Source of the DNA: Acidobacteriaceae bacterium UBA1307 | GTDB taxonomy: Bacteria > Acidobacteriota > Terriglobia > Terriglobales > Acidobacteriaceae | Reading direction: 5' to 3' | Assembly: GCA_002307235.1 (NCBI GenBank) | Contig: DBTV01000034.1 | Span: 17,416 to 48,176, forward strand | Length of the DNA: 30,761 nucleotides | Shown here: positions 14,018-22,141 of the stretch, in pieces | How positions within the stretch are numbered: position 1 is the first letter of the stretch | How the letters are laid out: each line of letters opens with the position of its first letter | Translations under genes and position numbers: made by a program | Notes under the pieces: model-generated | Told to the model about the DNA's origin: nothing | The model's input: only the letters and a program-made list of their open reading frames with translations | Database searches by the model: none

Positions 14018-15319
14018 TTATGAAAAGCGCGTCCGCTTCCACAGCAACGAGCCACTGACCAGAAGAAAGCCCAGAGTCGCCACCAGAAGAACGACGGTCC
14101 AGCCGAGGTGAATCGCGGCCTGTGGCCGCTCGGCAAAGCTCGCCAGCCAGCCCAGAACCGCCAGCGCACTGAGCGGAATCAGAGCCTCCCACCAACGGCG
14201 ACGCGAGCCCTGGCGCGCCTCGGCATTGTCACCGTGCACCACCGAGGCCACGCGGGCGCGGTCAAGCCCGTAGCGGTCACATTCGCGATCAACGGCGCGC
14301 TGCCAGGAGTCCTGTTCGGAGGCCGGAGCCGAGGCCGTGCCGATCAGCACGACGCCGACGATCATCACGAAGGAACCGGCCAGCACCAGCAGCCGGGCAC
14401 GGGCGTCGAGCGCCGTCAGTTCGCCAAAGACCAGGGCGCCCCAGGCCAAGCCCCAAAGCTGGTTGGTGTTGGCCAGCGGCATGCCGCGACCGATGCCAAC
14501 GTATTTGGCCGCGTATTGCTGAAACAGATCGCCGAAGACCCAGCAGATGCCGCCCAGAAACAGCCAGAACATGTAGGGCTTGGCAGCCACGACCTGATGG
14601 CCGAGCGAGCCGAGTCCGCCGGCAAAGGCCGCACCCAGCACCAGCGTCGAAACCAGTTCGCTGAAGGCGATCACGGTGACGAAGGAGAGCGGATTGATGC
14701 CGCTCAGATAGGCCTTGCGATAGCAGATGTACTGCGTGCCCCAGAGCGCGCCAGCCCCGAGAGCGGCCATCACGCCGAGCCCGGGATGGCCCGCTGCTCC
14801 GGCTGCATGATTGGTCGTGGCCCAGGCCAGCACCGTGGCACCCGCGACCAGCGCCAGAGCGCCGCCCGCGACGCGCGACCAGCAACGCGCCCCGGCGCCG
14901 CGCAGTTCGCCAAAGAGCAGCCAGCCCCAGAGGAGCCCGACGAGGCTGTTCATGTTCCATAGCGGAAAGGCGATGGAGAGGCCCACATTTTTGATAGCGA
15001 AGACGGTGAGCGTGTTGGCGACGACCCAGAGCGCACCGGCCAAAAGAGCCCAGACCATCAGGTGCGCATGGGTGCGCAGATCGTTGAGGACAAAGCCCGC
15101 GCCCTTGAGCATCACCGGCAGCGTCCAGCGCGCCAGAAAGACGCCGAGCACCATGCCGAGGGTGACGATGAACGGCGGCACGTCTGCTGCGGCAAGTTTG
15201 ACGGGAGCCTCGGCCGTGCCCAGCCAGGCCGCCGCGGCCAGGCCACAGACGACACCAACCCAGTGCAGGGAGAGCAGAGTTTTTTCAGCTTTCGCTTCGT
15301 TTTCTTCCACGACGTTCAC
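14018..15319 (-). CDS. GRP/RhaT-like sugar:H+ symporter with extra C-terminal membrane segment
   Basis: Inner-membrane sugar transporter of the drug/metabolite superfamily, closest by eye to RhaT/GlcU-type carriers. About ten hydrophobic helices occupy residues ~15-325. Motifs include FPLWNMNSLVGLLWGWLLFGELRG and, in the second half, PLANTNQLWGLAWGALVFGEL, the repeated GxxWGxxxFxE block of this group. From ~330 a polar, Arg/Asp-rich linker and two further hydrophobic helices follow, so 433 residues exceed the ~344 of RhaT. GTG at 15319 is chosen because TTGAGG lies 8 bp upstream, overlapping the end of the 32-codon ORF. The neighbours (LacI regulator, TonB receptor, GH105) suggest rhamnose or a pectin-derived sugar; the substrate is inference. 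Confidence 0.8.
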   Translation of the reverse strand: MNVVEENEAKAEKTLLSLHWVGVVCGLAAAAWLGTAEAPVKLAAADVPPFIVTLGMVLGVFLARWTLPVMLKGAGFVLNDLRTHAHLMVWALLAGALWVVANTLTVFAIKNVGLSIAFPLWNMNSLVGLLWGWLLFGELRGAGARCWSRVAGGALALVAGATVLAWATTNHAAGAAGHPGLGVMAALGAGALWGTQYICYRKAYLSGINPLSFVTVIAFSELVSTLVLGAAFAGGLGSLGHQVVAAKPYMFWLFLGGICWVFGDLFQQYAAKYVGIGRGMPLANTNQLWGLAWGALVFGELTALDARARLLVLAGSFVMIVGVVLIGTASAPASEQDSWQRAVDRECDRYGLDRARVASVVHGDNAEARQGSRRRWWEALIPLSALAVLGWLASFAERPQAAIHLGWTVVLLVATLGFLLVSGSLLWKRTRFS

Positions 15320-15324
15320 TTGGT

Positions 15325-15423
15325 TTACCTCAACGCAATCAGCAAGCAGACGCCGCCCGCGAGCACACCGACCGGAATCCAGAAATGTGCGTCGCTCAAG
15401 ATGGCAGTGATTGTTTTTTTCAT
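15325..15423 (-). CDS. 32-residue single-span membrane peptide upstream of the transporter
   Basis: A short frame from ATG (15423) to TAA (15325) that ends 5 bases before the transporter start. It reads MKKTITAILSDAHFWIPVG, then a hydrophobic VLAGGVCLLIALR stop-transfer-like end: a positively charged start, a charged/aromatic middle and one membrane helix. Its final codons contain the transporter's ribosome binding site (GAGG), so translation of the two is probably coupled. No classical SD is seen before its ATG, only an A-rich tract. It may be a small subunit of the transporter, a regulatory leader peptide or a chance frame. I know of no named family. Confidence 0.55.
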   Translation of the reverse strand: MKKTITAILSDAHFWIPVGVLAGGVCLLIALR

Positions 15424-15630
15424 AGGATTTTTCAGGGTCGAAGCCGACGGACGCAATCACGATGCAAACCGCGCACGCCTGCAAGCGATGCGCTTTTCGC
15501 AGGCCCGCAGTTTCTCCCTGTTTTCACCGTACATGGCGCACGAAGATTCGTCGATAGGCAGAGGGGCTCTGCTGAAAATGCAAACGTGTAAATGATCTTT
15601 TTTATTCTTTTTGGTGACGCAATGCGCGGA

Positions 15631-16692
15631 TTACGCGCGGACGGGGCCGGTCGAGGCGCGCACGATTCTTTCGGCCTGAATGCGCATCTGCGGCACCGAC
15701 TCGTCGCCGTTGATCAGCTTAGAGAGAATCTCCATGGCGAACTGGCCCATGCGGCGCATGGGCTGGCGCATGGTGGTCAAAGGCGGCTCGGTGTAGGCGG
15801 ACAGGAAAAGATCGTCGAAGCCGGTAACGGAGATGTCCTCAGGCACGCGCAGGCCTTTGGCGTGAATGGCGCGCAGAGCGCCGAGAGCCGACATGTCGTT
15901 GTAGCAGCAGACGGCGGTGGGCGGATCGGCGAGCGCAAGCAGAGCGTCCATGGCGCGCAGGGCCGCTTCGGGCTTGCCGTCGCCGCGCACCACATACTCG
16001 TCGCGCAGCGGAATGGCCGCTGCATCAAGCGCATGATTGTAGCCCGCGAAGCGCTCCGTGTCGGACTGGTAGCCGAAGCGGTCGCCGATGTAGGCGATGC
16101 GCCGGTGACCGAGGCTGATCAGATGCTCGGCGAGCGAGCGCATGCCCGATTCGTTATCGATGAGCACGGCGTGCGCAACGACGCCCGGATGCTGGTCATT
16201 GACGAGCACGACGGGCACCATCATCTCGGCCAGCAAGGGCAGGTGCAGCGCGCCGACACGCGAAGAGGTGACGATGATACCGTCCACGCGCTGCTCGGCA
16301 AAGGCCTGCACCACTTTTTTCTCTCGCTCGGGATCGGCGCCCGAGTCAGCAAAGTAGACGCTGTAGCCAAGGTCGCGCGCGGCCTGCTCAATGCCCGAGG
16401 CAACCTCGCTGGTGAACGGATCGGCGATGGTGGTGGCGGCCAGGCCAATGGTGCGCGTGTGCCGGGTGACGAGCCCGCGCGCGACGGCACTGGGGCGATA
16501 GCCTTCTTCTCGGGCGATCTGGCGAATTTTTTCGGCGGTCCTGGGGCTGACGAGCGGGCTGTTTTGCAGGGCGCGCGAAACCGTGGGATGCGAGACGTGC
16601 GCCAGCCGCGCGATGTCTTTGATTGAAGGCTGGCGATGAGGCTTGCGCGCAGCGCTTACCGGCGGTTTTCCGTTCTGATCGAGTGGGTCCAT
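15631..16692 (-). CDS. LacI-family transcriptional regulator
   Basis: A 353-residue repressor. An N-terminal tail of ~22 residues precedes the LacI helix-turn-helix (PSIKDIARLAHVSHPTVSRALQNSPLVSPRTAEKIRQIAREEGYRPSAVARGL), followed by the periplasmic-binding-protein-like effector domain (RTIGLAATTIADPFTSEVASGIEQAARDLGYSVYFADSG ... GHRRIAYIGDR ... CYNDMSALGALRAIHAKGLRVPEDISVTGFDD). It lies between the sugar transporter and the TonB receptor on the same strand, and most likely controls both according to a sugar signal. TACAAT lies 14 bp before the start, a possible -10 box giving a very short leader. Confidence 0.92.
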   Translation of the reverse strand: MDPLDQNGKPPVSAARKPHRQPSIKDIARLAHVSHPTVSRALQNSPLVSPRTAEKIRQIAREEGYRPSAVARGLVTRHTRTIGLAATTIADPFTSEVASGIEQAARDLGYSVYFADSGADPEREKKVVQAFAEQRVDGIIVTSSRVGALHLPLLAEMMVPVVLVNDQHPGVVAHAVLIDNESGMRSLAEHLISLGHRRIAYIGDRFGYQSDTERFAGYNHALDAAAIPLRDEYVVRGDGKPEAALRAMDALLALADPPTAVCCYNDMSALGALRAIHAKGLRVPEDISVTGFDDLFLSAYTEPPLTTMRQPMRRMGQFAMEILSKLINGDESVPQMRIQAERIVRASTGPVRA

Positions 16693-16778
16693 GAGGGCAA
16701 CTTGTATTGTAGCGACCCACCGCGCCGATTGGCGAAAGAGAAAAATTCCTTTGCAGGACCAGCAGCTTTATCGTCCAC

Positions 16779-16820
16779 AAAAAACGCGCGCATCGGCTGC
16801 TTAAAAAAGCCGATGCGCGC
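16779..16820 (-). terminator. Intrinsic terminator of the TonB-dependent receptor gene
   Basis: Perfect 13-bp arms (16786-16798 and 16808-16820, GCGCGCATCGGCT and its complement) are followed, in the minus direction, by a TTTTTT run (16784-16779). It starts about 17 bp past the receptor stop codon. Confidence 0.9.
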
Positions 16821-16836
16821 GCTGGGAAGAACGGCT

Positions 16837-19800
16837 CTAGTAGATGACCTTGAGGCCAAACTGAATGATGCGCGGCTGGAAGGTGCTGGTGATCTGCCCG
16901 CCGGTGGTGGGCACACTGCCCTGCGTGCCGCTGATGGTGCTGGGCAGGTAGAGATTGGTGTGGTTGGTGAGGTTATACGCCTCGGCGCGAAACTCGATCT
17001 TGGCATCGTGCAGGTGTGTGTTGAACTTCTTCACCATGTCGAAGTCGAGGTTGTAATAGGCCGGCGTCCGGCCCGGATTGCGCGAGGCATTGCCGAAGGG
17101 GCTGAGCACATTACCCGACGCGTCCTTGATGGACGGCAGCACGAAGGCGTTGTAGTTGATGTAATTCACATAGCCGGTGCCCGTCGCACGCGAGGAGCGG
17201 CCCCGCGTCACCTTTTGGCCAGCGACGCGATTCGGACGATACTCGTTGGCTCCGCGATAGGTGGCGGAAATCTGCGGAGAAACCGCCTGCGCCGAGTTCG
17301 GCGAGTAGGTGATGTTGAACGGCGTTCCGGCCTGCATGGTATTGATCGCGCTGATCTGCCAATCGCCGAGCAGCGTGTTCACCACGCCATTCGCATTCGC
17401 CAGGAAGCGGCGACCGTGGCCGAGGGGCAGCTCATAGACGAGGCTGGTGACGTTGGCCAGCGGCAGATTGTAGTCGGACTGGCCGTAATCGGCCTTGATG
17501 TTGTTGGCGTCCTGCGGCGAAGGCGTGTTGCCCTCGAGCGAGGCCGAGGCATTGTCGAGCGCGTGTTCCCAGGTGAAGGAGTTGAGCAGCGTAAGCCCGG
17601 CAACGAAGCGCTGCTCGTACTTGACCTGCAGGGCGTTGAAGTTGGAGTAGAACTCGTTGAGCGCCTCGGTGATGTCGCTCGGCCAGTTGCCGTAGGGGCG
17701 CGCGAAGCTGTTCGAAGGATTCTTCTGGTTGCCGTTGACGAAGCCTTCGAGCTTGAGACCGTGATTGAAGATGTAGGCCACGTCGAGGATGGTGTTCTTG
17801 CCCAGCTCGCGCTGCACGCTCAGGAAGGCATTTTCAACGTAGCTGTCGCGCTTGTCCTTGTTGATCCAGGTGATGTTGTCGGTGGCGGAGTTGAAGCTGG
17901 TTACCAGCCCTGACGGGAAGCCCTGATCGGAGGTGGCATAGCAGCTCGGCGTGGTGCTGCCGGTGGCGATGATCTGCGCGGGCAACGTCGAGCAATGATT
18001 CGAGGTGGTCGGCTTGATCTGCGTGACCGCGGCAAACTGTGCCTGCGGGGCGTTGATGGCGAGAATGTCGCCCGAGCCAGCGCGCGTGTAGTGGATGTAG
18101 CTGGTGCCGAAGCCGCCACGCAGAACCGTCTTGTCGTCCATCGCCCAAGCAAAGCCGATGCGCGGCGCAAAGTCGTTGAGATCGGGATTGATGAGCGTCT
18201 TGCCGTAGACGCCACCAGTTGAGATCGGCGTGATGCCGTTGCCCGCGGTCGCGCCGGGCGCCGTGGTCAATACGGTCTGCGTGGTGGGATCAAAGTTTGA
18301 AATATTGTTGTGCTGTTCGGAATAGGGCGAGCCGTACTCCCAGCGCAGACCAAGGTTCAAGGTCAGCCGGGGAGTTACCTTCCAGTCGTCCTGCACATAG
18401 GCGCTGTCGAGGCTCTGGCGCAGATGCGCGACGAAGTAGTTGGCCAACTGATAAGTGCTGGTTGTACCGAAGAGAAAATCGGCCCAATAGTTATCCGCCA
18501 CCGCCGTCGTCGCCGTGCAGGCAGAAGAGAGGGCCGAGGTGCACAGCGAGTAGCCGCCGGTATAACCAAAGCCGCCGTAGAGCGGGTTGTTATCGTTGAC
18601 CGCCATCCAGACGTGCTCGTACTCGTAGCCGAACTTGAACGAGTGCTTGCCGCGCACCCAGGTAAAGTTCACCTTCGGGTCGAGCAGCGCCGGATTCTGC
18701 CACTGCGGGTTGGTCGACTGCCGACCGAAACCGCTGAAGCCGCCATTGAGCGCGATCGTCGGCAGGCCACCGGCCACCACCGGGTTGCTGGGCAGGCCGG
18801 GAATGGTGAAGGCATTGTCGCCAATCGACAGTGTGTACTTGCCCGCCTTGGTGCGCGATAGCCCCAGACGCGCATCGAGAATCTTGTTCTGGCCGAACAG
18901 ACGGGTGTAGCCGAGAGCGATCTGCTGGTCGAGCACGCGAATGGTGCCGTTGCTCTGGCTATCGAGCGGCAGAGGAATGACGGGATTGTTGACGCCGGTC
19001 TCCTTGCGGTCGCTGATGCGCAGGAACCAGGAGTTGCTGTCGTTCTGGTGATAATCGAGGCGAAGGTCGCCCTTGTCGAACTTGTCGGTGAAAGGAACCT
19101 CTTTGGCGTAATCGTTCGAGGACAACCCTGTCGTCGCAAGGCCCGAGGTCGGCAACTGGCTGGAGAAGGTCTTGAAGTAGCTAACGATTTGCGAGGAGAG
19201 CGAATTGATTGCCGAGCTCGGAATCGCCGTGCCTGCCGGATAGACGGTGCCCGTCAGCGGATTGCGCACGGTGGCGACCAGGATGCCGTTCAACTCGTTC
19301 TGCGTCGGCAGAGTCATCGTATACAGCGGGCTGAGGGTCGAGCGCAGGCCTTCGTAATCGACAAAGTAAAACAGCTTGTCCTTCACGATGGGGCCGCCAA
19401 AGTTCACGCCGTACTGGTTGCGATGCACAGCAGGCTTTTGGAAGGGGATGGTGCCCGTGCTGCTGCTGAGCGTCGGCTTGAAGAAGCCGGCCGCATTCAG
19501 ATCGGTGTTACGCAAAAATTCGTAGAGCGTGGTGTGAAAGCGATTGGTGCCGCTCAGCGAGGCCACGTTCACCATGGCGCCCGAGGAGCGGCCGTACTCG
19601 GCGCTCTCGTTGTTGGTCACCACATTCCACTGCGCCACTGAGTCGGGCGGCACCGAGATGATCTGGTTATCGAAGCCCTGATTGCTTTCGCCGTAGGCGT
19701 TGTTGTCAATGCCGTCGAGCAGGAAGTTATTGAACATGCTGCGCTGGCCGTTGACGTTGTACGCACCCTGACGAACCAGACTGCTGACCGCGCTGGTCGT

Positions 19801-20346
19801 GGCCGCGGAAGGCGCCTGACGCGCGCCGACGACGAGTCCGAGCAGATCGGCATAGTTGCGGCCGACGAGCGGAAAGGCCGCCGTCTGATAGCCGGTGACC
19901 GTTTCACCGCGCTCGCTCGATTCCGTCTCAAGCTGCAGCGCAACGTCGGTCACCTCGACCGTGGTGGCGTTGGCCTGACCAATCTGCAAGGTCAGATCGA
20001 TGCGATGACGCACGCCGACCGAGATCGTAATGTTATCGGCAACCGCAGTCGAAAAACCATCGCGCGTCGCCGTGATCTTGTAAAGGCCGGTGCGCAGAGA
20101 GCTTACTTCATACTGGCCCGCACTCGCCGTCTTCGCCGTAGAGCTTGCACCGGTATTCTTGTTGACCACGGTCACTGTAACGCCCGGCAAGACCGCGCCC
20201 GTGGCATCATGAATCTCGCCGAGCACGCTGCCTGTGTCATATTGCGCATAGAGTTTTTGCGATGAAAACTGTAATAAAGCGATGAACGCTGCAACAGTCC
20301 AGCAAAGGAGCGCCAACGTGCCGCGCGATTTCGATATTCCGCTCAT
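16837..20346 (-). CDS. Oar-like TonB-dependent outer-membrane receptor
   Basis: A 1169-residue outer-membrane transporter of the large acidobacterial type. The signal anchor (LALLCWTVAAFIALLQFSSQKLYAQ) is followed by a carboxypeptidase-regulatory-like domain (GSVLGEIHDATGAVLPGVTVTVVNKNTGASS...GQYEVSSLRTGLYKITATRDGF). Then come the plug (FPLVGRNYADLL..., YNVNGQRSMFNNFLLDGIDNN) and a long beta-barrel ending IIQFGLKVIY, with an aromatic final residue. ATG at 20346 has GGGAGG just upstream; an upstream GTG (20358) is less likely. Such receptors import oligosaccharides or other ligands with TonB energy. The flanking GH105 and LacI genes point to pectin or rhamnogalacturonan fragments. Its own terminator and a 440-bp upstream gap indicate separate transcription. 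Confidence 0.9.
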   Translation of the reverse strand: MSGISKSRGTLALLCWTVAAFIALLQFSSQKLYAQYDTGSVLGEIHDATGAVLPGVTVTVVNKNTGASSTAKTASAGQYEVSSLRTGLYKITATRDGFSTAVADNITISVGVRHRIDLTLQIGQANATTVEVTDVALQLETESSERGETVTGYQTAAFPLVGRNYADLLGLVVGARQAPSAATTSAVSSLVRQGAYNVNGQRSMFNNFLLDGIDNNAYGESNQGFDNQIISVPPDSVAQWNVVTNNESAEYGRSSGAMVNVASLSGTNRFHTTLYEFLRNTDLNAAGFFKPTLSSSTGTIPFQKPAVHRNQYGVNFGGPIVKDKLFYFVDYEGLRSTLSPLYTMTLPTQNELNGILVATVRNPLTGTVYPAGTAIPSSAINSLSSQIVSYFKTFSSQLPTSGLATTGLSSNDYAKEVPFTDKFDKGDLRLDYHQNDSNSWFLRISDRKETGVNNPVIPLPLDSQSNGTIRVLDQQIALGYTRLFGQNKILDARLGLSRTKAGKYTLSIGDNAFTIPGLPSNPVVAGGLPTIALNGGFSGFGRQSTNPQWQNPALLDPKVNFTWVRGKHSFKFGYEYEHVWMAVNDNNPLYGGFGYTGGYSLCTSALSSACTATTAVADNYWADFLFGTTSTYQLANYFVAHLRQSLDSAYVQDDWKVTPRLTLNLGLRWEYGSPYSEQHNNISNFDPTTQTVLTTAPGATAGNGITPISTGGVYGKTLINPDLNDFAPRIGFAWAMDDKTVLRGGFGTSYIHYTRAGSGDILAINAPQAQFAAVTQIKPTTSNHCSTLPAQIIATGSTTPSCYATSDQGFPSGLVTSFNSATDNITWINKDKRDSYVENAFLSVQRELGKNTILDVAYIFNHGLKLEGFVNGNQKNPSNSFARPYGNWPSDITEALNEFYSNFNALQVKYEQRFVAGLTLLNSFTWEHALDNASASLEGNTPSPQDANNIKADYGQSDYNLPLANVTSLVYELPLGHGRRFLANANGVVNTLLGDWQISAINTMQAGTPFNITYSPNSAQAVSPQISATYRGANEYRPNRVAGQKVTRGRSSRATGTGYVNYINYNAFVLPSIKDASGNVLSPFGNASRNPGRTPAYYNLDFDMVKKFNTHLHDAKIEFRAEAYNLTNHTNLYLPSTISGTQGSVPTTGGQITSTFQPRIIQFGLKVIY

Positions 20347-20788
20347 GGAGCCTCCCACCGCGTCTATTTCTAATTTCTGCGTGTGAATGCTCCGTCAATG
20401 CATCGCAACTCGTCGTGCAACCCCATTCGCGCTAAAGCACCAATGCACCGCACGCAATGCGCGAGACGCACAGCGCCTTTCTATGGTTTTCGATAGGATG
20501 TAATGCCAACATTGGGCCGATTATCAGGAGGGTGTCCTTCCTTCGCACCATCTATGATTTTTAAAAGCGAGCAATCCTTTGTTCCATATTTTTATAACTC
20601 AAAAATGTAACTTACCTTTCTTGCTCTATTCATGCTGTCTTTACTTATCCTTTGCGAAATGAACATCGAATTTTTTTATTCTATTCACAGATTGGCTTGT
20701 CGTTTTTTGCGATGGGTTGCTCGTCGTGCGCAAAAACAACGCGGCCGAAGGCAGAGCGCCTCCGGCCGCATACGGGTTCGAGTTTCGC
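20347..20788. other. Intergenic region upstream of the TonB receptor
   Basis: A 440-bp AT-richer stretch holding the receptor promoter region and, at its far end, the GH105 terminator. I looked for a LacI-type operator and saw only imperfect short symmetries. No credible coding frame was found. Confidence 0.4.
20731..20769 (-). terminator. Intrinsic terminator of the GH105 gene
   Basis: GCGGCCG/CGGCCGC arms (20741-20747, 20763-20769) with inner GGC/GCC pairs form a hairpin; in the minus direction GTTGTTTTTG follows. It lies about 20 bp past the GH105 stop. Confidence 0.7.
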
Positions 20789-21877
20789 CTACCGCAGCAA
20801 TGCGGAGACGGTCCAGAGAATCGGTGCCTGACCATGGAAGTCGCCCGTGCGGCGGCCACGCATGTAGTAGTAGTTTTCGTCGTTCTTCTTGCCGGTGCCC
20901 TCGCAGACATTGGTCAGATCGCCATTCTGGTCGATGTAGCCCGCAACGGCAATCCATGCCTTGCGCGCCGCCGGCCCATAGGTCGGAGCATCGAGCCAGC
21001 CATTTTTGACGCCGGTCACCATGGCAAAGGTGAACATGGCCGAGGCCGAGGTCTCCGGCCACGCATCGTCCCTGTCGATCAGCTGATGCCACATGCCGTC
21101 CTTGGCCTGATTCTTGAGCAGCGCGGCCATCATCAGCTTGTAGCCCTTCAGAATGCGGGCGCGATCAGGATGATCGGCGGGCAACGTGCGCAACATTTCG
21201 GCCATGCCCACGGCCACCCAGCCATCGCCACGGCCCCAGAAGAAGGGCACGTCCTGCGCATGGAAGAACAGGCCGTTCGGCTGCTGCAGCTTGTCGAGAT
21301 ACGAGACCATTTCCTTGGCGTCGCGGTCCAGATACTTGCGATCGCCGGTGGCGCGATAGGCCTCGAGCTGCAAGATCGTCAACATATACATGTCGTCGAT
21401 CCAGTAGCGGGTCTCGCCGGAGAGACCATCGGGCTGCGGGTTTTCCCACTGCCGGTCGGCCCAGCTCTTGCCCACGGCCAGATACTTTTCGTCCTTGGTC
21501 TGGATGGCGATCTCGAGTGGCACGGCGCCGAAGATTGAATCATCGACGTGATGGCGCACCGGCACGCGACCCGGATCAGATCCGCCCGGCATCATCGGCT
21601 CAAACTTCTTGATCAACTCGGTGCGCAGCGCATCGTCATGCGTCAGTTGCGCAAAGGTCAGCGCGCCATACCAGGTACAGACCTCAGCGTAGTGCAGGGT
21701 CGGTGTGTACTGGTGCGGGCTCGAAACAAAATGCTCCGCCAGTCGCTTGCCGATCTTCTCCGGCGAGCGGTTGGACGGCCAGTTGGAAAAATAATCCTGC
21801 TGCGCCGCAAGAAACGAGGCGGAGCCAGCAAGCACGGCGAGAACAGCCAGACGAGAAAACCAGTTTTTCTTGAGCAT
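20789..21877 (-). CDS. Secreted GH105 unsaturated glucuronyl/rhamnogalacturonyl hydrolase
   Basis: Glycoside hydrolase family 105 (YteR/YesR type), which removes the unsaturated uronic acid left at the non-reducing end by pectate or rhamnogalacturonan lyases. The (alpha/alpha)6-barrel motifs are clear: ETRYWIDDMYMLTILQLEAY (D161-D162, catalytic-Asp region), FFWGRGDGWVAVGMAEML, DGMWHQLIDRDDAWPETSASAMFTFAM, and NDENYYYMRGRRTGDFHGQAPILW at the end. The signal peptide is LAVLAVLAGSASFLAAQ. The ATG at 21877 with AAAGGA upstream is chosen over an open frame to 21961. The 362 residues match the family. Export fits substrate trimming in the periplasm after uptake by the neighbouring TonB receptor. 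Confidence 0.9.
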   Translation of the reverse strand: MLKKNWFSRLAVLAVLAGSASFLAAQQDYFSNWPSNRSPEKIGKRLAEHFVSSPHQYTPTLHYAEVCTWYGALTFAQLTHDDALRTELIKKFEPMMPGGSDPGRVPVRHHVDDSIFGAVPLEIAIQTKDEKYLAVGKSWADRQWENPQPDGLSGETRYWIDDMYMLTILQLEAYRATGDRKYLDRDAKEMVSYLDKLQQPNGLFFHAQDVPFFWGRGDGWVAVGMAEMLRTLPADHPDRARILKGYKLMMAALLKNQAKDGMWHQLIDRDDAWPETSASAMFTFAMVTGVKNGWLDAPTYGPAARKAWIAVAGYIDQNGDLTNVCEGTGKKNDENYYYMRGRRTGDFHGQAPILWTVSALLR

Positions 21878-22034
21878 CGTCAAAAATCCTTTCAAAACGG
21901 ACAGGACAACCGTTGATCCAGAGTGGAGGCCGGGCGGTTCAACAGAGAAACAATTTCCCATCTGCCGATTTCACCCTACGCCCTGCCACGTTACGTCATT
22001 CCGCCGCACAATGTCTACAGTTTTGGCTAAGGTG

Positions 22035-22063
22035 TTTAGATTGTAAGCTGAGACCCATACTAT
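22035..22063 (+). promoter_or_regulatory. Possible promoter of the kinase-RapZ/MurU operon
   Basis: TTTAGA (22035-22040) and TACTAT (22058-22063) are separated by exactly 17 bp, about 80 bp before the kinase start. Each hexamer matches consensus at four of six positions, so support is modest. Confidence 0.3.
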
Positions 22064-22141
22064 CGTCTTTTCCCGCCTTGCGTCCCCACGGGTCCGCTCA
22101 GTATCGTTTGGAAAGCGCCCGTAACCGTGCGCGGACTCTCT

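Noticed and set aside
15320..15484. N-terminal extension of the transporter frame in the same reading frame
   Set aside because: It is Cys/Arg-rich without a membrane segment and overlaps the better-supported 32-codon frame; the GTG at 15319 has a good SD.
15483..15495. AAGCGATGCGCTT as a possible LacI operator
   Set aside because: Symmetry is about an odd centre, unlike most LacI-family operators, and I found no second copy before the receptor or GH105 gene.
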